A DNA stretch of 64,000 nucleotides from Atopobiaceae bacterium (GTDB taxonomy: Bacteria; Actinomycetota; Coriobacteriia; Coriobacteriales; Atopobiaceae): assembly GCA_017510785.1 (NCBI GenBank), contig JAFWMH010000064.1:100591-164590 (forward strand), read 5' to 3'. The notes beneath the pieces were generated by a model, which worked only from the letters and a program-made list of their open reading frames with translations, did not search any database and was not told the DNA's origin. This document shows, one piece after another, positions 46,701 to 54,900 of this stretch (position 1 is the first letter of the stretch; each line of letters begins with the position of its first letter). Position numbers and translations under genes: made by a program.

Positions 46701-47023
46701 CGCTGTGCCGTTTCGTTTACGCCGATTTCGGCAGCGGCGTGAACGATGTGCGTAACGCGCTGCGCGAGCGAGTGGTATGCGTTTGTCTCCATCCCCAGAC
46801 GCTCGATGCAAATGTCGCCGCACACGATTTGTACGCGCTCCCCCACCTCACGCAGAAGCTCGGGACGCTCGCACCACAGGGCACGCAGCCGCGCGGTGGC
46901 CTCCTCGACGCTTTGCCCGCGCATGAGGACGATGACCTCCTCGAGGCCCGCAGCGAGTAGGTCGCGCACCACGAATCCGCCCAAAAAGCCGCTACCACCC
47001 GTAACGAACGCGCATTGCCTCAT
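43754..47023 (-). CDS. Fusion of NAD(P)-dependent thioester reductase and acyl-CoA synthetase
   Basis: 1089 residues from ATG 47023 with GGAAGGGAG upstream. Residues 1-330 are a short-chain-dehydrogenase-type fatty-acyl reductase (NAD_binding_4): FVTGGSGFLGGFVVRDLL, HVSTAYVAGT, YEQSKFGAEQLV with catalytic Tyr/Lys near 165. Residues 400-1030 are an AMP-binding ligase: IRCTSGTTGKPKGVMF (about 575), FGVTEAPLI, DGWFCTGDLASWS (about 881), NGRKKEILVTSYGKNIAPQK. No phosphopantetheine-carrier domain is seen. Order is reductase first, opposite to carboxylic acid reductases (A-T-R). Two low-complexity insertions lie near 505-545 and 810-875. Confidence 0.85.
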   Translation of the reverse strand: MRQCAFVTGGSGFLGGFVVRDLLAAGLEEVIVLMRGQSVEEATARLRALWCERPELLREVGERVQIVCGDICIERLGMETNAYHSLAQRVTHIVHAAAEIGVNETAQRFGEVNVDGTLNVLLFAGECMRIGRFQRLVHVSTAYVAGTREGLVFEGELVDKGFNSLYEQSKFGAEQLVRSAFDAIPTCVVRPAQIVGDSTTGFAATFNTLYYPLKLYLKGQLPVIPVSAKQKLNMVPVDFVAQVIVRALLDEHSAGKTFHAVVPASEQPTAAEMLAFVRSWAKANLQFDPGAVRFAPVPSAAELGRARNLAPSDGPKKKSLAQNMLALAPYFTEKRTYDTTHTRELMGEEWPRWQEYLPQLLAYATRKGFLNYTDRTVFQQMLVRLSSKRNTLTYYDVSSDGMIRTEASEVKNTILRLAGALHARGIGVGDRVVLVGVNSTRYFMADAAVGLVGATSVPLYYTSPTSDIVELSRGSGAKLAFVGTRTLVEGLPGRLNIPMVSLLDEPLDEKFALFGERSGHGDGPATDAVETTGGEGQETNAFHGQNASPKSAGLLVGWNEFLASASPLEDVPRIPFDTIATIRCTSGTTGKPKGVMFDQYQLRWMGEVMPALLDWRTRNSKLRYLSFLPMSHVVEGILVAYAPYYILSDIEMYYLNDFGALVEALPQVRPTLFFSVPRFYEKVWNQFAATAAGRFWISLPDGTLKRLLAAPLRRIVLRKAGLDRCRQLIVGSAPIGMELLESFRNLGIEIHNAFGVTEAPLITLSRLGNNELGSVGALLPNTQAHIGDDGQVYVRGPQVTRGYDSANGPAVGHGEKASASGVQSQHDDTFELEVGDAEQAGTSQVARADATIPAVDASTQPSMSDSQTRRNVAAIEPAVDADGWFCTGDLASWSPAGNLVLNGRKKEILVTSYGKNIAPQKIEVLLKGIDGVSEAMVVADGRPFTTALIWLEGDDSSADNFDFDALDVAVCGVNAGLSHPEQVKRWIVAAQPLSVANGELTPNLKVRRTVVAETRAELVHALYDGWDEAERTDADSILHRADARDVFRQADTPGASHQPVANKVPQEAKTDDATTPTDANVTPCQGDAP

Positions 47024-47212
47024 TGTTTGCTCCCTTCCCGTTTCCCGTTCGCCCTCGACCCGTTGCTGGCCGAGATGCAACCGTTCACGTCCGGCTCCCG
47101 ACCCGGCCACGGGCAAGACCCAACAGTTCCCTTCTCGTCCCTCGTTCGCTCTCGACCCGTCCCAGTCCGAGACCCAACCGTTCGCGATTCGCCCCAAGCC
47201 TGCTCGCATCCG

Positions 47213-47345
47213 CTTCCCGGTCGCCAACGAACGCGCTTGACTTGCCAACAGCCCATTCGCAACGTCCCCGGCTCAGGCGCAGTTCGCCGACGATTTGCTC
47301 ATGGCCCGATTTTATCCCCTTCCCGGTCGCCAACGAACGCGCTTG
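47213..47345. repeat. 27-bp direct repeat pair
   Basis: CTTCCCGGTCGCCAACGAAC then GCGCTTG is exact at 47213-47239 and 47319-47345 in the 5' flank of the reductase-ligase operon; the same flank has CTCGACCCGT... short repeats. No gene in 47024-47690. Confidence 0.8.
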
Positions 47346-47350
47346 GTAAA

Positions 47351-47392
47351 AGTGTACTATGCGAGGAGGTTCTCTGCTACGGAGAGTACACT
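47351..47392. repeat. GTAC-centred inverted repeat
   Basis: AGTGTACT ... AGTACACT, perfect 8-bp arms 26 bp apart; similar outer arms to the GTGTAC repeat families. Confidence 0.55.
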
Positions 47393-47695
47393 CCCCAAAT
47401 AAAGTGAGAACTGTGAGGGAATGGTTCCTACTTGACGGCGCGGTCCACGCATCCTTGCGAATGCATAGCACTTCCGGCATCGCCAATTTAGTCCGCATTT
47501 CGTACCAAAGCCGTAAAGTGATCAGACCGTCGTGAAATATCATGCATGAGGATATATTGCCATCGTGTAAACTACCCATTGCTTGTTTGTATGGCCTTCA
47601 CAAATGACAAAAGCCCAGTTGGCACATCAAATTGTTTTCGCTAAAAACAACCAATGTGTAGTTAACACAATAGTAACAATTGGGAGGTGACGATA

Positions 47696-47761
47696 GTGCC
47701 ACGCCCAGGTGCACGCAGAGAAGGCAAAAGGGGGCCACTTAGGCCGGCCTTTCTCCGCTAA
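47696..47761 (+). pseudogene. Gene start cut off by a palindromic repeat
   Basis: GTG with GGGAGGTGA upstream and an AGTTAAC site 30 bp before it; 12 codons (MPRPGARREGKR) then run into palindrome copy G and stop. The original gene cannot be named. Confidence 0.45.
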
Positions 47762-47839
47762 ACGGCCCCCACAGTACACAACCTCGTAACGTGTACCCAG
47801 GGGGCCACTTAGGCCGGCCTTTCTCCGCTAAACGACCCC
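47729..47839. repeat. Dispersed palindromes, GTGTACC family, copies G and H
   Basis: Copy G 47729-47779 and copy H 47791-47839; both contain GGGGGCCACTTAGGCCGGCC then TTTCTCCGCTAAACG. Each truncates a reading frame at its outer side. Confidence 0.8.
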
Positions 47840-47997
47840 ACGTTTTCGAAGTCAAGCATCAAATGACCCTGAGGGTTTTCTCTCCGCAACCCAAGTAGCG
47901 CCCTCTCTACTTCCGTGCACCTGTTGCTGGAAATCTTGCCTTCAAAGGCGATCTCCACCGATTTGTCGCTCGCTTCTTTTAGCCATGTCCTAGCCAA
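47830..47997 (-). pseudogene. STAS-like domain fragment
   Basis: About 55 codons: VEIAFEGKISSNRCTEVERA then HLMLDFENVGSFSG resembles an anti-sigma antagonist (STAS) strand-helix start. Reading enters palindrome copy H before the usual DxSGLR phospho-site, so it is truncated. It lies 11 bp downstream of the next gene on the same strand. Confidence 0.5.
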
Positions 47998-48008
47998 CGT
48001 TGCACACC

Positions 48009-48416
48009 TTACCCTTCACTTACGCTCAGCAATCCAACCAGCTCGTTTTGCGCACACTCCGAAAAGCCAAGGCGCTCCATACGCTCACGAAAGCACCATC
48101 CCAACGACCACTCCAGGTATCGGCGCATAGTAGCAGGAGTGGAATTTGCCGCGACCGCCATGGTTTCGGCAGAAACCTGCGCAAGAATCTCTTGTGGCAA
48201 GGATTCAATACGTTTTTTTATAACATCGGCATTGTAAACCTCTGTAACGCAGTAGTCGGCAATAATGTCTTCGTCGCTAACTATCGAAAGCTCTTCGCTG
48301 GCGTGTACAATCGTTTGGGACGCAAAGGGATTATCGCCATGGGCAACGACTCGCCGTGCGCCTGCGGCTTCGCCGTTGACGATGCGAGTACGACCTCGCG
48401 GTGAATGAGGTAACAT
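48009..48416 (-). CDS. Hypothetical protein upstream of STAS fragment
   Basis: Up to 135 residues; the true start is unclear because no good ribosome site precedes ATG 48416, and a later GTG is possible. The middle (SEELSIVSDEDIIADYCVTE, IKKRIESLPQEILAQVSAET) looks like a real helical protein. No family recognised. With the STAS fragment it may be the remains of a switch operon related to the phosphatase at 31.5 kb. Confidence 0.45.
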   Translation of the reverse strand: MLPHSPRGRTRIVNGEAAGARRVVAHGDNPFASQTIVHASEELSIVSDEDIIADYCVTEVYNADVIKKRIESLPQEILAQVSAETMAVAANSTPATMRRYLEWSLGWCFRERMERLGFSECAQNELVGLLSVSEG

Positions 48417-48460
48417 TACTGTTCATACCACTTTAGCACTTGTTAAGAAAGCAGCACACC

Positions 48461-50284
48461 ATGTCGCAAAGACGCACCGCACCGCAAGATAGAGCCACCG
48501 TACGCCGAACGCTTCATTGGTTTTGGTGGGTTACCAAAAAGCAGCCGTTCGCAACGTTTATGGCCGTGTTCACGAGCGTGACCTATACGGCACTGTTGAC
48601 GTTCGCCAACACTTGGGTGATGGGGCTCATCGTGGACCGCGTCCAGGCCGGGCCCGTTGCGGCGGACCAGGTATTCGCCGTGTTCACCCCCTACATCGTT
48701 GCCCTGCTCTTCGTCAACGCCATCGGACAAGCCTGTTCCAAGCTGCAGGACTGGAGCGTTATGAAGCTCGAAATGAACGGCAATTATCATTTGGCGCGCC
48801 TGTGCTTCGACACGCTCTCCAACCAGTCGATGACGTTTCATACCAGTCGCTTCGGTGGCAGCCTCGTGAATCAAACCAGTCGCTTTATGAATGGCTATTC
48901 GAGTTTGGTTGACGTGGTCGTGTATTCTCTTATACCTACTATTGCTGCCATCGTGTGCACCATCGTGCTACTGTGGCCCGCGAGTCCCTTGTTCGTCATC
49001 ATTCTTTTTGCCTTGCTCGTGCTGTACGTTGTGGTTGCCTATACCATGTACCAGCGCATATTGCCGCTTTCCGCGAATACCGCCGCGGCGCAAAGCAAAC
49101 TGAGCGGCGTGCTTTCGGACGCCGTCACCAACATTTTGGCCGTTAAGACGTGCGGGCGCGAGGACTACGAGCGCGAGCTCTTCGATGCCGCCGACGTAAA
49201 GGCCATGGAAACCGAACGCATTTCGATGAACGCCATGCTGCGGCGCGGCGCCATGACAAGTACCCTCATAACGCTCATCATGTTTGTGACGTCCATTTTC
49301 GTGTGCGGCGGCAACGCATGGTACGGCATTTCGGCCGGTACGCTCGTTATGATGTTTAGCTATACCTATCAGCTTTCCATGCGATTCAACTACATTAATT
49401 CGATGATGCAACGCATGAACCGCGCTGTGGGTGATGCGGCCGAGATGTCGAAGATTTTGGACGAGCCGCGTTTGGTGGAGGACGTGCCCGATGCACAGCC
49501 GCTCGTGGTGAGCGAGGGTGTTATCGACTTCGAGCATCTTTCGTTTAGGTACTACGACGCCGCCGAGGGCGATTACGTGTTTGAGGACCTCGATTTGCAT
49601 GTTGCGGCCGGCGAGCGCGTTGGCTTGGTCGGTAGGTCGGGCTCGGGAAAAACCACACTCACCAAGTTGCTGCTGCGCCTTTCCGACGTGCAGGGAGGCC
49701 GCGTGCTCGTGGACGGACAGGACGTGAGCACGTGCACCCAGCAGTCGTTGCGTCAGCAGATTGCCTATGTGCCGCAGGAGGCGCTCTTGTTCCACCGTTC
49801 CATTCGCGAGAACATCGCCTACGGAGAACCTACTGCAACGGACGAGCAAATTCTGGAGGCGGCGCGTTTGGCCAACGCGTTGGAGTTCATTCAACGCTTG
49901 CCGCGCGGACTCGACACCATGGTTGGCGAGCGCGGCGTCAAGTTAAGTGGCGGACAAAGGCAACGCATTGCCATCGCCCGTGCCATTCTGGCGGATTGTC
50001 CCATCCTCGTGCTCGACGAGGCGACCTCGGCGCTCGACAGCGAGTCGGAGGCGCTCGTGCAGGATGCGCTGCAAAACCTCATGGCGGGGCGTACCTCCAT
50101 CGTGGTGGCCCATCGCCTCTCCACCGTGGCGTCGCTCGATCGCATTGTGGTGCTCGACGAAGGCGTTATTGTTGAGGACGGCACGCACGCGGAGCTCGCG
50201 CACGCCGGCGGCATGTACGAATCGCTGTGGGATCGCCAGAGCGGCGCGTTCCTCGAGGAGGATGGCGAGGGCGAGGGCCAGTAG
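48461..50284 (+). CDS. ABC exporter, fused permease-ATPase
   Basis: 607 residues: six membrane segments (about 35-320) then an ATPase domain with Walker A VGRSGSGKTTLTKLLL (about 391), Q-loop YVPQEALLFHRSIRENIAYG, signature VKLSGGQRQRIAIARAI (about 497) and Walker B ILVLDEATSALDSESE. This is the MsbA/multidrug half-transporter layout, working as a homo- or heterodimer. ATG 48461 is favoured; TTG 48440 is an alternative. The C-terminal tail is acidic (EEDGEGEGQ). Confidence 0.92.
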   Translation: MSQRRTAPQDRATVRRTLHWFWWVTKKQPFATFMAVFTSVTYTALLTFANTWVMGLIVDRVQAGPVAADQVFAVFTPYIVALLFVNAIGQACSKLQDWSVMKLEMNGNYHLARLCFDTLSNQSMTFHTSRFGGSLVNQTSRFMNGYSSLVDVVVYSLIPTIAAIVCTIVLLWPASPLFVIILFALLVLYVVVAYTMYQRILPLSANTAAAQSKLSGVLSDAVTNILAVKTCGREDYERELFDAADVKAMETERISMNAMLRRGAMTSTLITLIMFVTSIFVCGGNAWYGISAGTLVMMFSYTYQLSMRFNYINSMMQRMNRAVGDAAEMSKILDEPRLVEDVPDAQPLVVSEGVIDFEHLSFRYYDAAEGDYVFEDLDLHVAAGERVGLVGRSGSGKTTLTKLLLRLSDVQGGRVLVDGQDVSTCTQQSLRQQIAYVPQEALLFHRSIRENIAYGEPTATDEQILEAARLANALEFIQRLPRGLDTMVGERGVKLSGGQRQRIAIARAILADCPILVLDEATSALDSESEALVQDALQNLMAGRTSIVVAHRLSTVASLDRIVVLDEGVIVEDGTHAELAHAGGMYESLWDRQSGAFLEEDGEGEGQ

Positions 50285-50493
50285 GCGCGGTTGCCCTTAG
50301 CGCGGCCCTTCCCGGCGCGGGGCTTGTGGGTGCGGGCGGTTGCCCTTGGCGCGGCCCTTCCCGGCGCGGGCGAACATGGCGCGGGGCTTGTGGGTGCGGG
50401 CGGTTGCCCTTGGCACGGCCCTTCCCGGCGCGGGGCTTGTGGGCGCGGGCGGTTGCCCTTGGCGCGGCCCTTCCCGGCGCGGGCGCTTCTTCG
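50284..50493. repeat. GC-rich minisatellite after the ABC exporter
   Basis: Four imperfect units of GCGGTTGCCCTTGGCGCGGC then CCTTCCCGGCGCGGGGCTTG, periods about 49, 62 and 50 bp, beginning at the stop codon. Confidence 0.85.
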
Positions 50494-50518
50494 AGGAAAA
50501 GCTTTCAGCTTAACTTGG

Positions 50519-50612
50519 CGTGCACAATTTCATGGATGAAAAAGGGCCCGAATGTACGATTTTGTCTCCGAATCGTACATTCGGACCTTTTTTTGACGAG
50601 GAAATTGTACAC
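50519..50612. terminator. Nested 94-bp palindrome with T-run
   Basis: Inner stem CCGAATGTACGAT / ATCGTACATTCGG (perfect 13 bp, 50548-50584) followed by TTTTTTT; outer arms GTGCACAATTTC / GAAATTGTACAC (11 of 12). A strong terminator for the exporter or a mobile palindrome. Confidence 0.75.
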
Positions 50613-50717
50613 ATTGAGACTTTTATGACAAGTGCATGCCATTCACCAACATGGTGTCGGGGCAGGCGTCCGACCCCCTTACACAGGTGGTCGCTGCCGC
50701 GTCGGCGGCAGGTGGCA

Positions 50718-50775
50718 GGTGATTCCTCGGCCGTCCGTCGGCAGACGGTTCCGTCGTCACGCGGTGGCGCCGCTG
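50718..50775. repeat. Sequence shared with 63606-63660
   Basis: CGGCCGTCCGTCGGCA(G/A)ACGGTT...CGGTGGCGCCGC occurs at both places, each downstream of ChW-type DNA. The rest of 50613-51149 shows no gene that I recognise. Confidence 0.65.
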
Positions 50776-51149
50776 CTATGGTCTGGCACTGCCGCCGCAA
50801 GGAGACGGCCGGCTTCGAGTAGTCTTGAGCAATAGATTGCCGACGCGCCCCGGCGTCACATTATATCTGCCGCACCTTATAGAACGGGGAACGCGGAACG
50901 AAAAACCCGCTCCCCGTTCCACAGGCGCCAAATGCCAAAGACGGGGTTTAACGCTATAGTCTAAACATATTCATAAGCTCTGGAGTCACGTTCCGGAAGC
51001 GTCGAAGAAGGCTCATCCGTTGTGATCTTTGCACCACAGGGCCATTTCGGAGACAATCCTGAGGTCGACACGACCGTAGGAGAACTGCATGGCACGTGTT
51101 TCGTCGTATGGTGGCCGCCCGGTCTCGCCGCGCCGGGGGCGCCGCCCGC

Positions 51150-51247
51150 AAAACTACCCAACAGGTATGTGTTATCTAACCATTGGCCGCACCCATCTGG
51201 GCTTTTGTCAAATTGGTTAAGATACTATTTGCCTGTTGGGTAGTTTT
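51150..51247. mobile_element. 98-bp MITE-like palindrome
   Basis: Perfect 16-bp terminal inverted repeats AAAACTACCCAACAGG / CCTGTTGGGTAGTTTT, with pairing continuing inside (TATCTAACCA / TGGTTAAGATA). AT-rich interior, unlike its flanks. No clear target duplication. Confidence 0.65.
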
Positions 51248-51414
51248 GGATTGTTTTCAGCGTCCACGCGTCGCTCCGCAAACGGCAAGGCGGGAAGGAA
51301 TCGCGCGCAGCCACGCCGGCGGGTCGGCATGCGAGGGACCGCCTACAGGACGCACTTCGGGCGCAGCGACTCGGCTCGGCGACCGCCGGGGCGCCCATAT
51401 CGCCAAGCTACTTG

Positions 51415-51915
51415 CGGGATGCTCTACAAGTGGCACGCATCCCGGCGTTGGGTGCCAAAGGGTGCCAGATAGAGGTGACGAGGCGGCTATTCGGGCCCCG
51501 TTAGCACCCGTTTCTGGTATCGGGTGCCGATGGGGTTCTGATAGAAGCGCCGGGAGTGCTATTCGGGCCCCGTTAGCACCCGTTTCTGGCATCGGGTGCC
51601 GATGGGGTTCTGATAGAAGCGCCGGGCGGGCTATTCGGGTGCTGGTGGCACCCATTGTTGCGTTGGGTGCCGATGGGTGCCGGATAGCTCGGGCTCGTTG
51701 GCTATTCGGGTCCCTTTGGCACCCATTTCTGGCATTGGGTGCCGATGGGGTACGGATAGGCCGGCCATGCTTCCTATTTGGGCGCTGGTGGCACCCGATG
51801 TTGCGTTGGGTGCCGAAGGATGCCAGATAGAGGTGGCGAGGCGGCTATTCGGGTCCCTTTGGCACCCGTTTCTGACGTTGGGTGTCAAAGGGGTACAGAT
51901 AAAAGCGCCGGATAG
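51415..51915. repeat. Seven-unit 72-bp palindromic array
   Basis: Units with GCTATTCGGG start at 51486, 51558, 51630, 51701, 51772 (variant) and 51844, plus a partial unit before 51486 (spacing 72, 72, 71, 71, 72). Each has a GGCACCC-N12-GGGTGCC core and CTATTCGG / CGGATAG outer arms, then about 13 bp that differ from unit to unit. The array ends 29 bp from the stop of the ChW gene. Confidence 0.9.
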
Positions 51916-51943
51916 GGCGGGCGGCGCGGCGGGCGGGGTCCGC

Positions 51944-54900
51944 CTACTTCTGCTTCGACCAGTCCACGAAGACGGCCTTCGTGCTGGCACCTGTGTTGGC
52001 CGGGGCCTTGGCGCCCGTGGGCACGAGGACCACCTGGACGGCCTCCATGCGCCTCGACCCGGACTGCGTGCCGGCGCTGGCGCCGTTCTTTGCCCAGGCC
52101 ATCCAGCCGACGCGCTGGACGTGGGCGCGGTAGTACACGTCGTACCTCTTGGCCATGTCTCCGTAGAGCCTTATCTGCACGGCCTCGAGGCGCTTCTTTG
52201 CCTTGGGGTTGCCGGCGACGGCGCCGTCCCTCTTCCAGCCCTTCTCCCAGCCGGTCGTCTGGACGTGGGTGCGGTACTCGATGCCGCCCTTGACCGGGAA
52301 GGGCCTGGCGAGGCTGATCGCGAGCGAGGTCATGGTCATCGACTTGCCAACGGTGCCGCAGGTCTTGCCGAGGGCGGCGGTGGAGCGCCTGCCGTCGAGC
52401 AGCGTCGCCGTCGCCGAGCCCGCGGGCGCGACGATGCGGAAGGTGCGCGAGACGCTGCCGGCGTACGCCCCCCTGCCCGTGGCGGTGACGGTCGCTGTGC
52501 CGGCCCTCACGTTGGCCTTGTAGGAGAGGACGTAGTCGGTGTTGAGCTTGAGCGTCTTGGAGCCGAGCTTCACGGCGGGCTTGGGCGTTATCGCCTTCGC
52601 CGTGTAGGCCTGGTCGGCGACCTTGGCCATCATCGCCTTGGCGATGGAGGTCCTGTTCCACTTGGCGTGGAGCGTCAGGTTTCCCGTCACGGGCTTCGCG
52701 AAGTCGTAGGCGCTCTTGAGGGTGGCGTCGGAGTACCATCCGCCGAAGGTCCATGCGCCCTTGGTCGGGCTGGCCGGTTTCTTGGCCTGCTTCCCGTAGG
52801 TCACCTTCTGCGCCGCGACGGCCGATCCGCCCGCGGCGTCGAACGTAACCGTGTACGCGTTGGCCCTCCACTGCGCGAAGAGCGTGACGGTGGCGCCATC
52901 TTCTGCCGTGAGGTCGGCGACCCTTGCGCCGTCCGGGTAGGCGTCGCCCGTGCCGTCGGCCTTCGTGTTCCAGCCCGCGAACGCGTGGCCCGCCCGCTTG
53001 AAGGCGTTCTTGGGAAGCGCGACGGGGTCGGCGCCGTAGGTGAGGCCCTGCTCGGTCATCGTGCCCGTCGCGTCGGCGGCGTTCTTGTCGAACGCGACCC
53101 TGTACGCGTTCGCCCTCCACTGCGCGAAGAGCGTGACGGTGGCGCCGTCCTCGTCCGTGAGGTCGGCGACCCTTGCGCCGTCCCGGTAGGCGTCGCCCGA
53201 GCCGTCGGCCACGGTGTTCCAGCCGGCGAACGAGTGGCCCGTGCGCTTGAACGCGTTCTTCGAGAGCGCGACGGGGTCTGCTCCGTAGGTCAGTCCCTGC
53301 TCGGCCATCGTGCCGGTCGCGTCCGCGGCGTTCTTGTCAAACGCGACCTTGTACTTGTGGGCGGCCCACTGCGCGTAGAGGACGACCGTCACCTTGTCCT
53401 TGTCCGTGAGGTTGCGCACCCCGGCCTTGTCGGCGTAGTTCTGGCCCGAGCCATCGGCCTTCGTGTTCCAGCCCGAGAAGTCGTAGCCCGTGCGCGAGAA
53501 ACCGCACTCGGCGAGGGCCTGCTCCGCGTCGTACGTGAAGGCCTGCTCGCCCATCGAGCCCGTGACGCCCTCGGCGTTCTTGTCGAACGAGACCTTGTAG
53601 ACGTGCGCGCTCCACTGGGCGTAGAGCGTGACGCCGGACTCGACCGACGCGATCCTGCCGCCGTCGGCGTAGTCCTGGCCGGAGTCGTCAGCCGCGGTGT
53701 TCCAGCCGGCGAAGGAGTATCCGGTGCGGGTGAAGCCGCACTCGGGGATGTCGTAGCTGCACCCCTCGATGATGAGGTCGGACGTCGCCATGGAGCCGTC
53801 GGTGCCGGCGCCGTTGGCGTCGAACGAGACGCGGTAGGCCTTCACGCTGCACGCGCACTCGGCGCCGCCGTCACCTTCCACCCACTCGTGGTCGTGCTCG
53901 ACGAGCTTGCCCTCGGCGTCCCTCGTGCCCAGGCAGTACGGGCAGTCGAGGACGTGGTGGAGCTTGTCCTGGGTGGGGGTGTAGCCAACGCCCTCGTGCT
54001 GGCACGGGCTTATCTGCGCCCAGGGATCGCGGCAGTCGGCCACGCGGTTGGCGGCGAGGCTGAGCGCGGCGCCCTGCTCATGGGTGCCGTGCAGCACCTT
54101 GGCCGCGGGGTAGATGGCGAGCTGTACCTCCGTGCTCCCCATAGGCTCGCTGCCCACGCCAATCGCTTGGGCACCGTCGCCCGCCCCGGACATCGCCGTG
54201 ACGGTGCCTCCCGTCACGTTCACAACGCACGTCACGCCCGCCTGCTCCTGCTTCTTTCCGAAGCCGATGCCGGAGGCGTTCGTGCCACCCGTCGCCCGCA
54301 CGGTGCCGTCGGAGATGTTGATGTTCATGCTGGCACGGCCGTACGTCAAGTCACCAAAGCCGATGCCGGCACCGCTCGCGGAGCCCGTGGCAGTAACGTC
54401 GCCACCCGTAATGCTAACCGTGCAGGTATTGTCCTCGACGTGAGACCAGTCAGAGCCCACCTTGCAGCCACTGCCTATACCTGGGCCCAACTCGCCGCCC
54501 TCAGCCACGACGGTACCGCCAGAGATCGTCACGCTTCCACCGTTGCCATAATCTGCCCCGCCGATGCCCGCAGCATATTTTCCGCCGTGCGCCTCGACCT
54601 CGCCGCCCTCGATGATAGTTGTGCCGCCGTCGGTGCCCCAGTCGCCTCCACCGCCGATGCCGGCAGCATAACTGCCACCTACCGCCAAGACGTGTCCGCC
54701 CGTGATGGTGCACGTACCGCCATTTCCGTCGTTGCCACCACCGATGCCGGCGCCATAGCCTCCATAATATGAGTTGAGGTCGCCGTATGCCTCCACGACC
54801 CCGCCGGTAATCGTGACGTCCGCGCCGTCCTGGTACTCTCCTCCTCCGATGCCGGCCCCCAAGTTACCGGCATATGCCTTTACAGTGCCGCCGTTGATGT

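Noticed and set aside
51415..51915. CRISPR array with short spacers
   Set aside because: The constant part is 59 bp and palindromic and the variable part only 13 bp, outside CRISPR dimensions.
51677..54772. A 1031-codon + strand frame opposite surface protein 1 (and 58455-61076 opposite protein 2)
   Set aside because: Mirror images of repeat-coding DNA; Arg/Gly/Val-rich, no ribosome site, no family.
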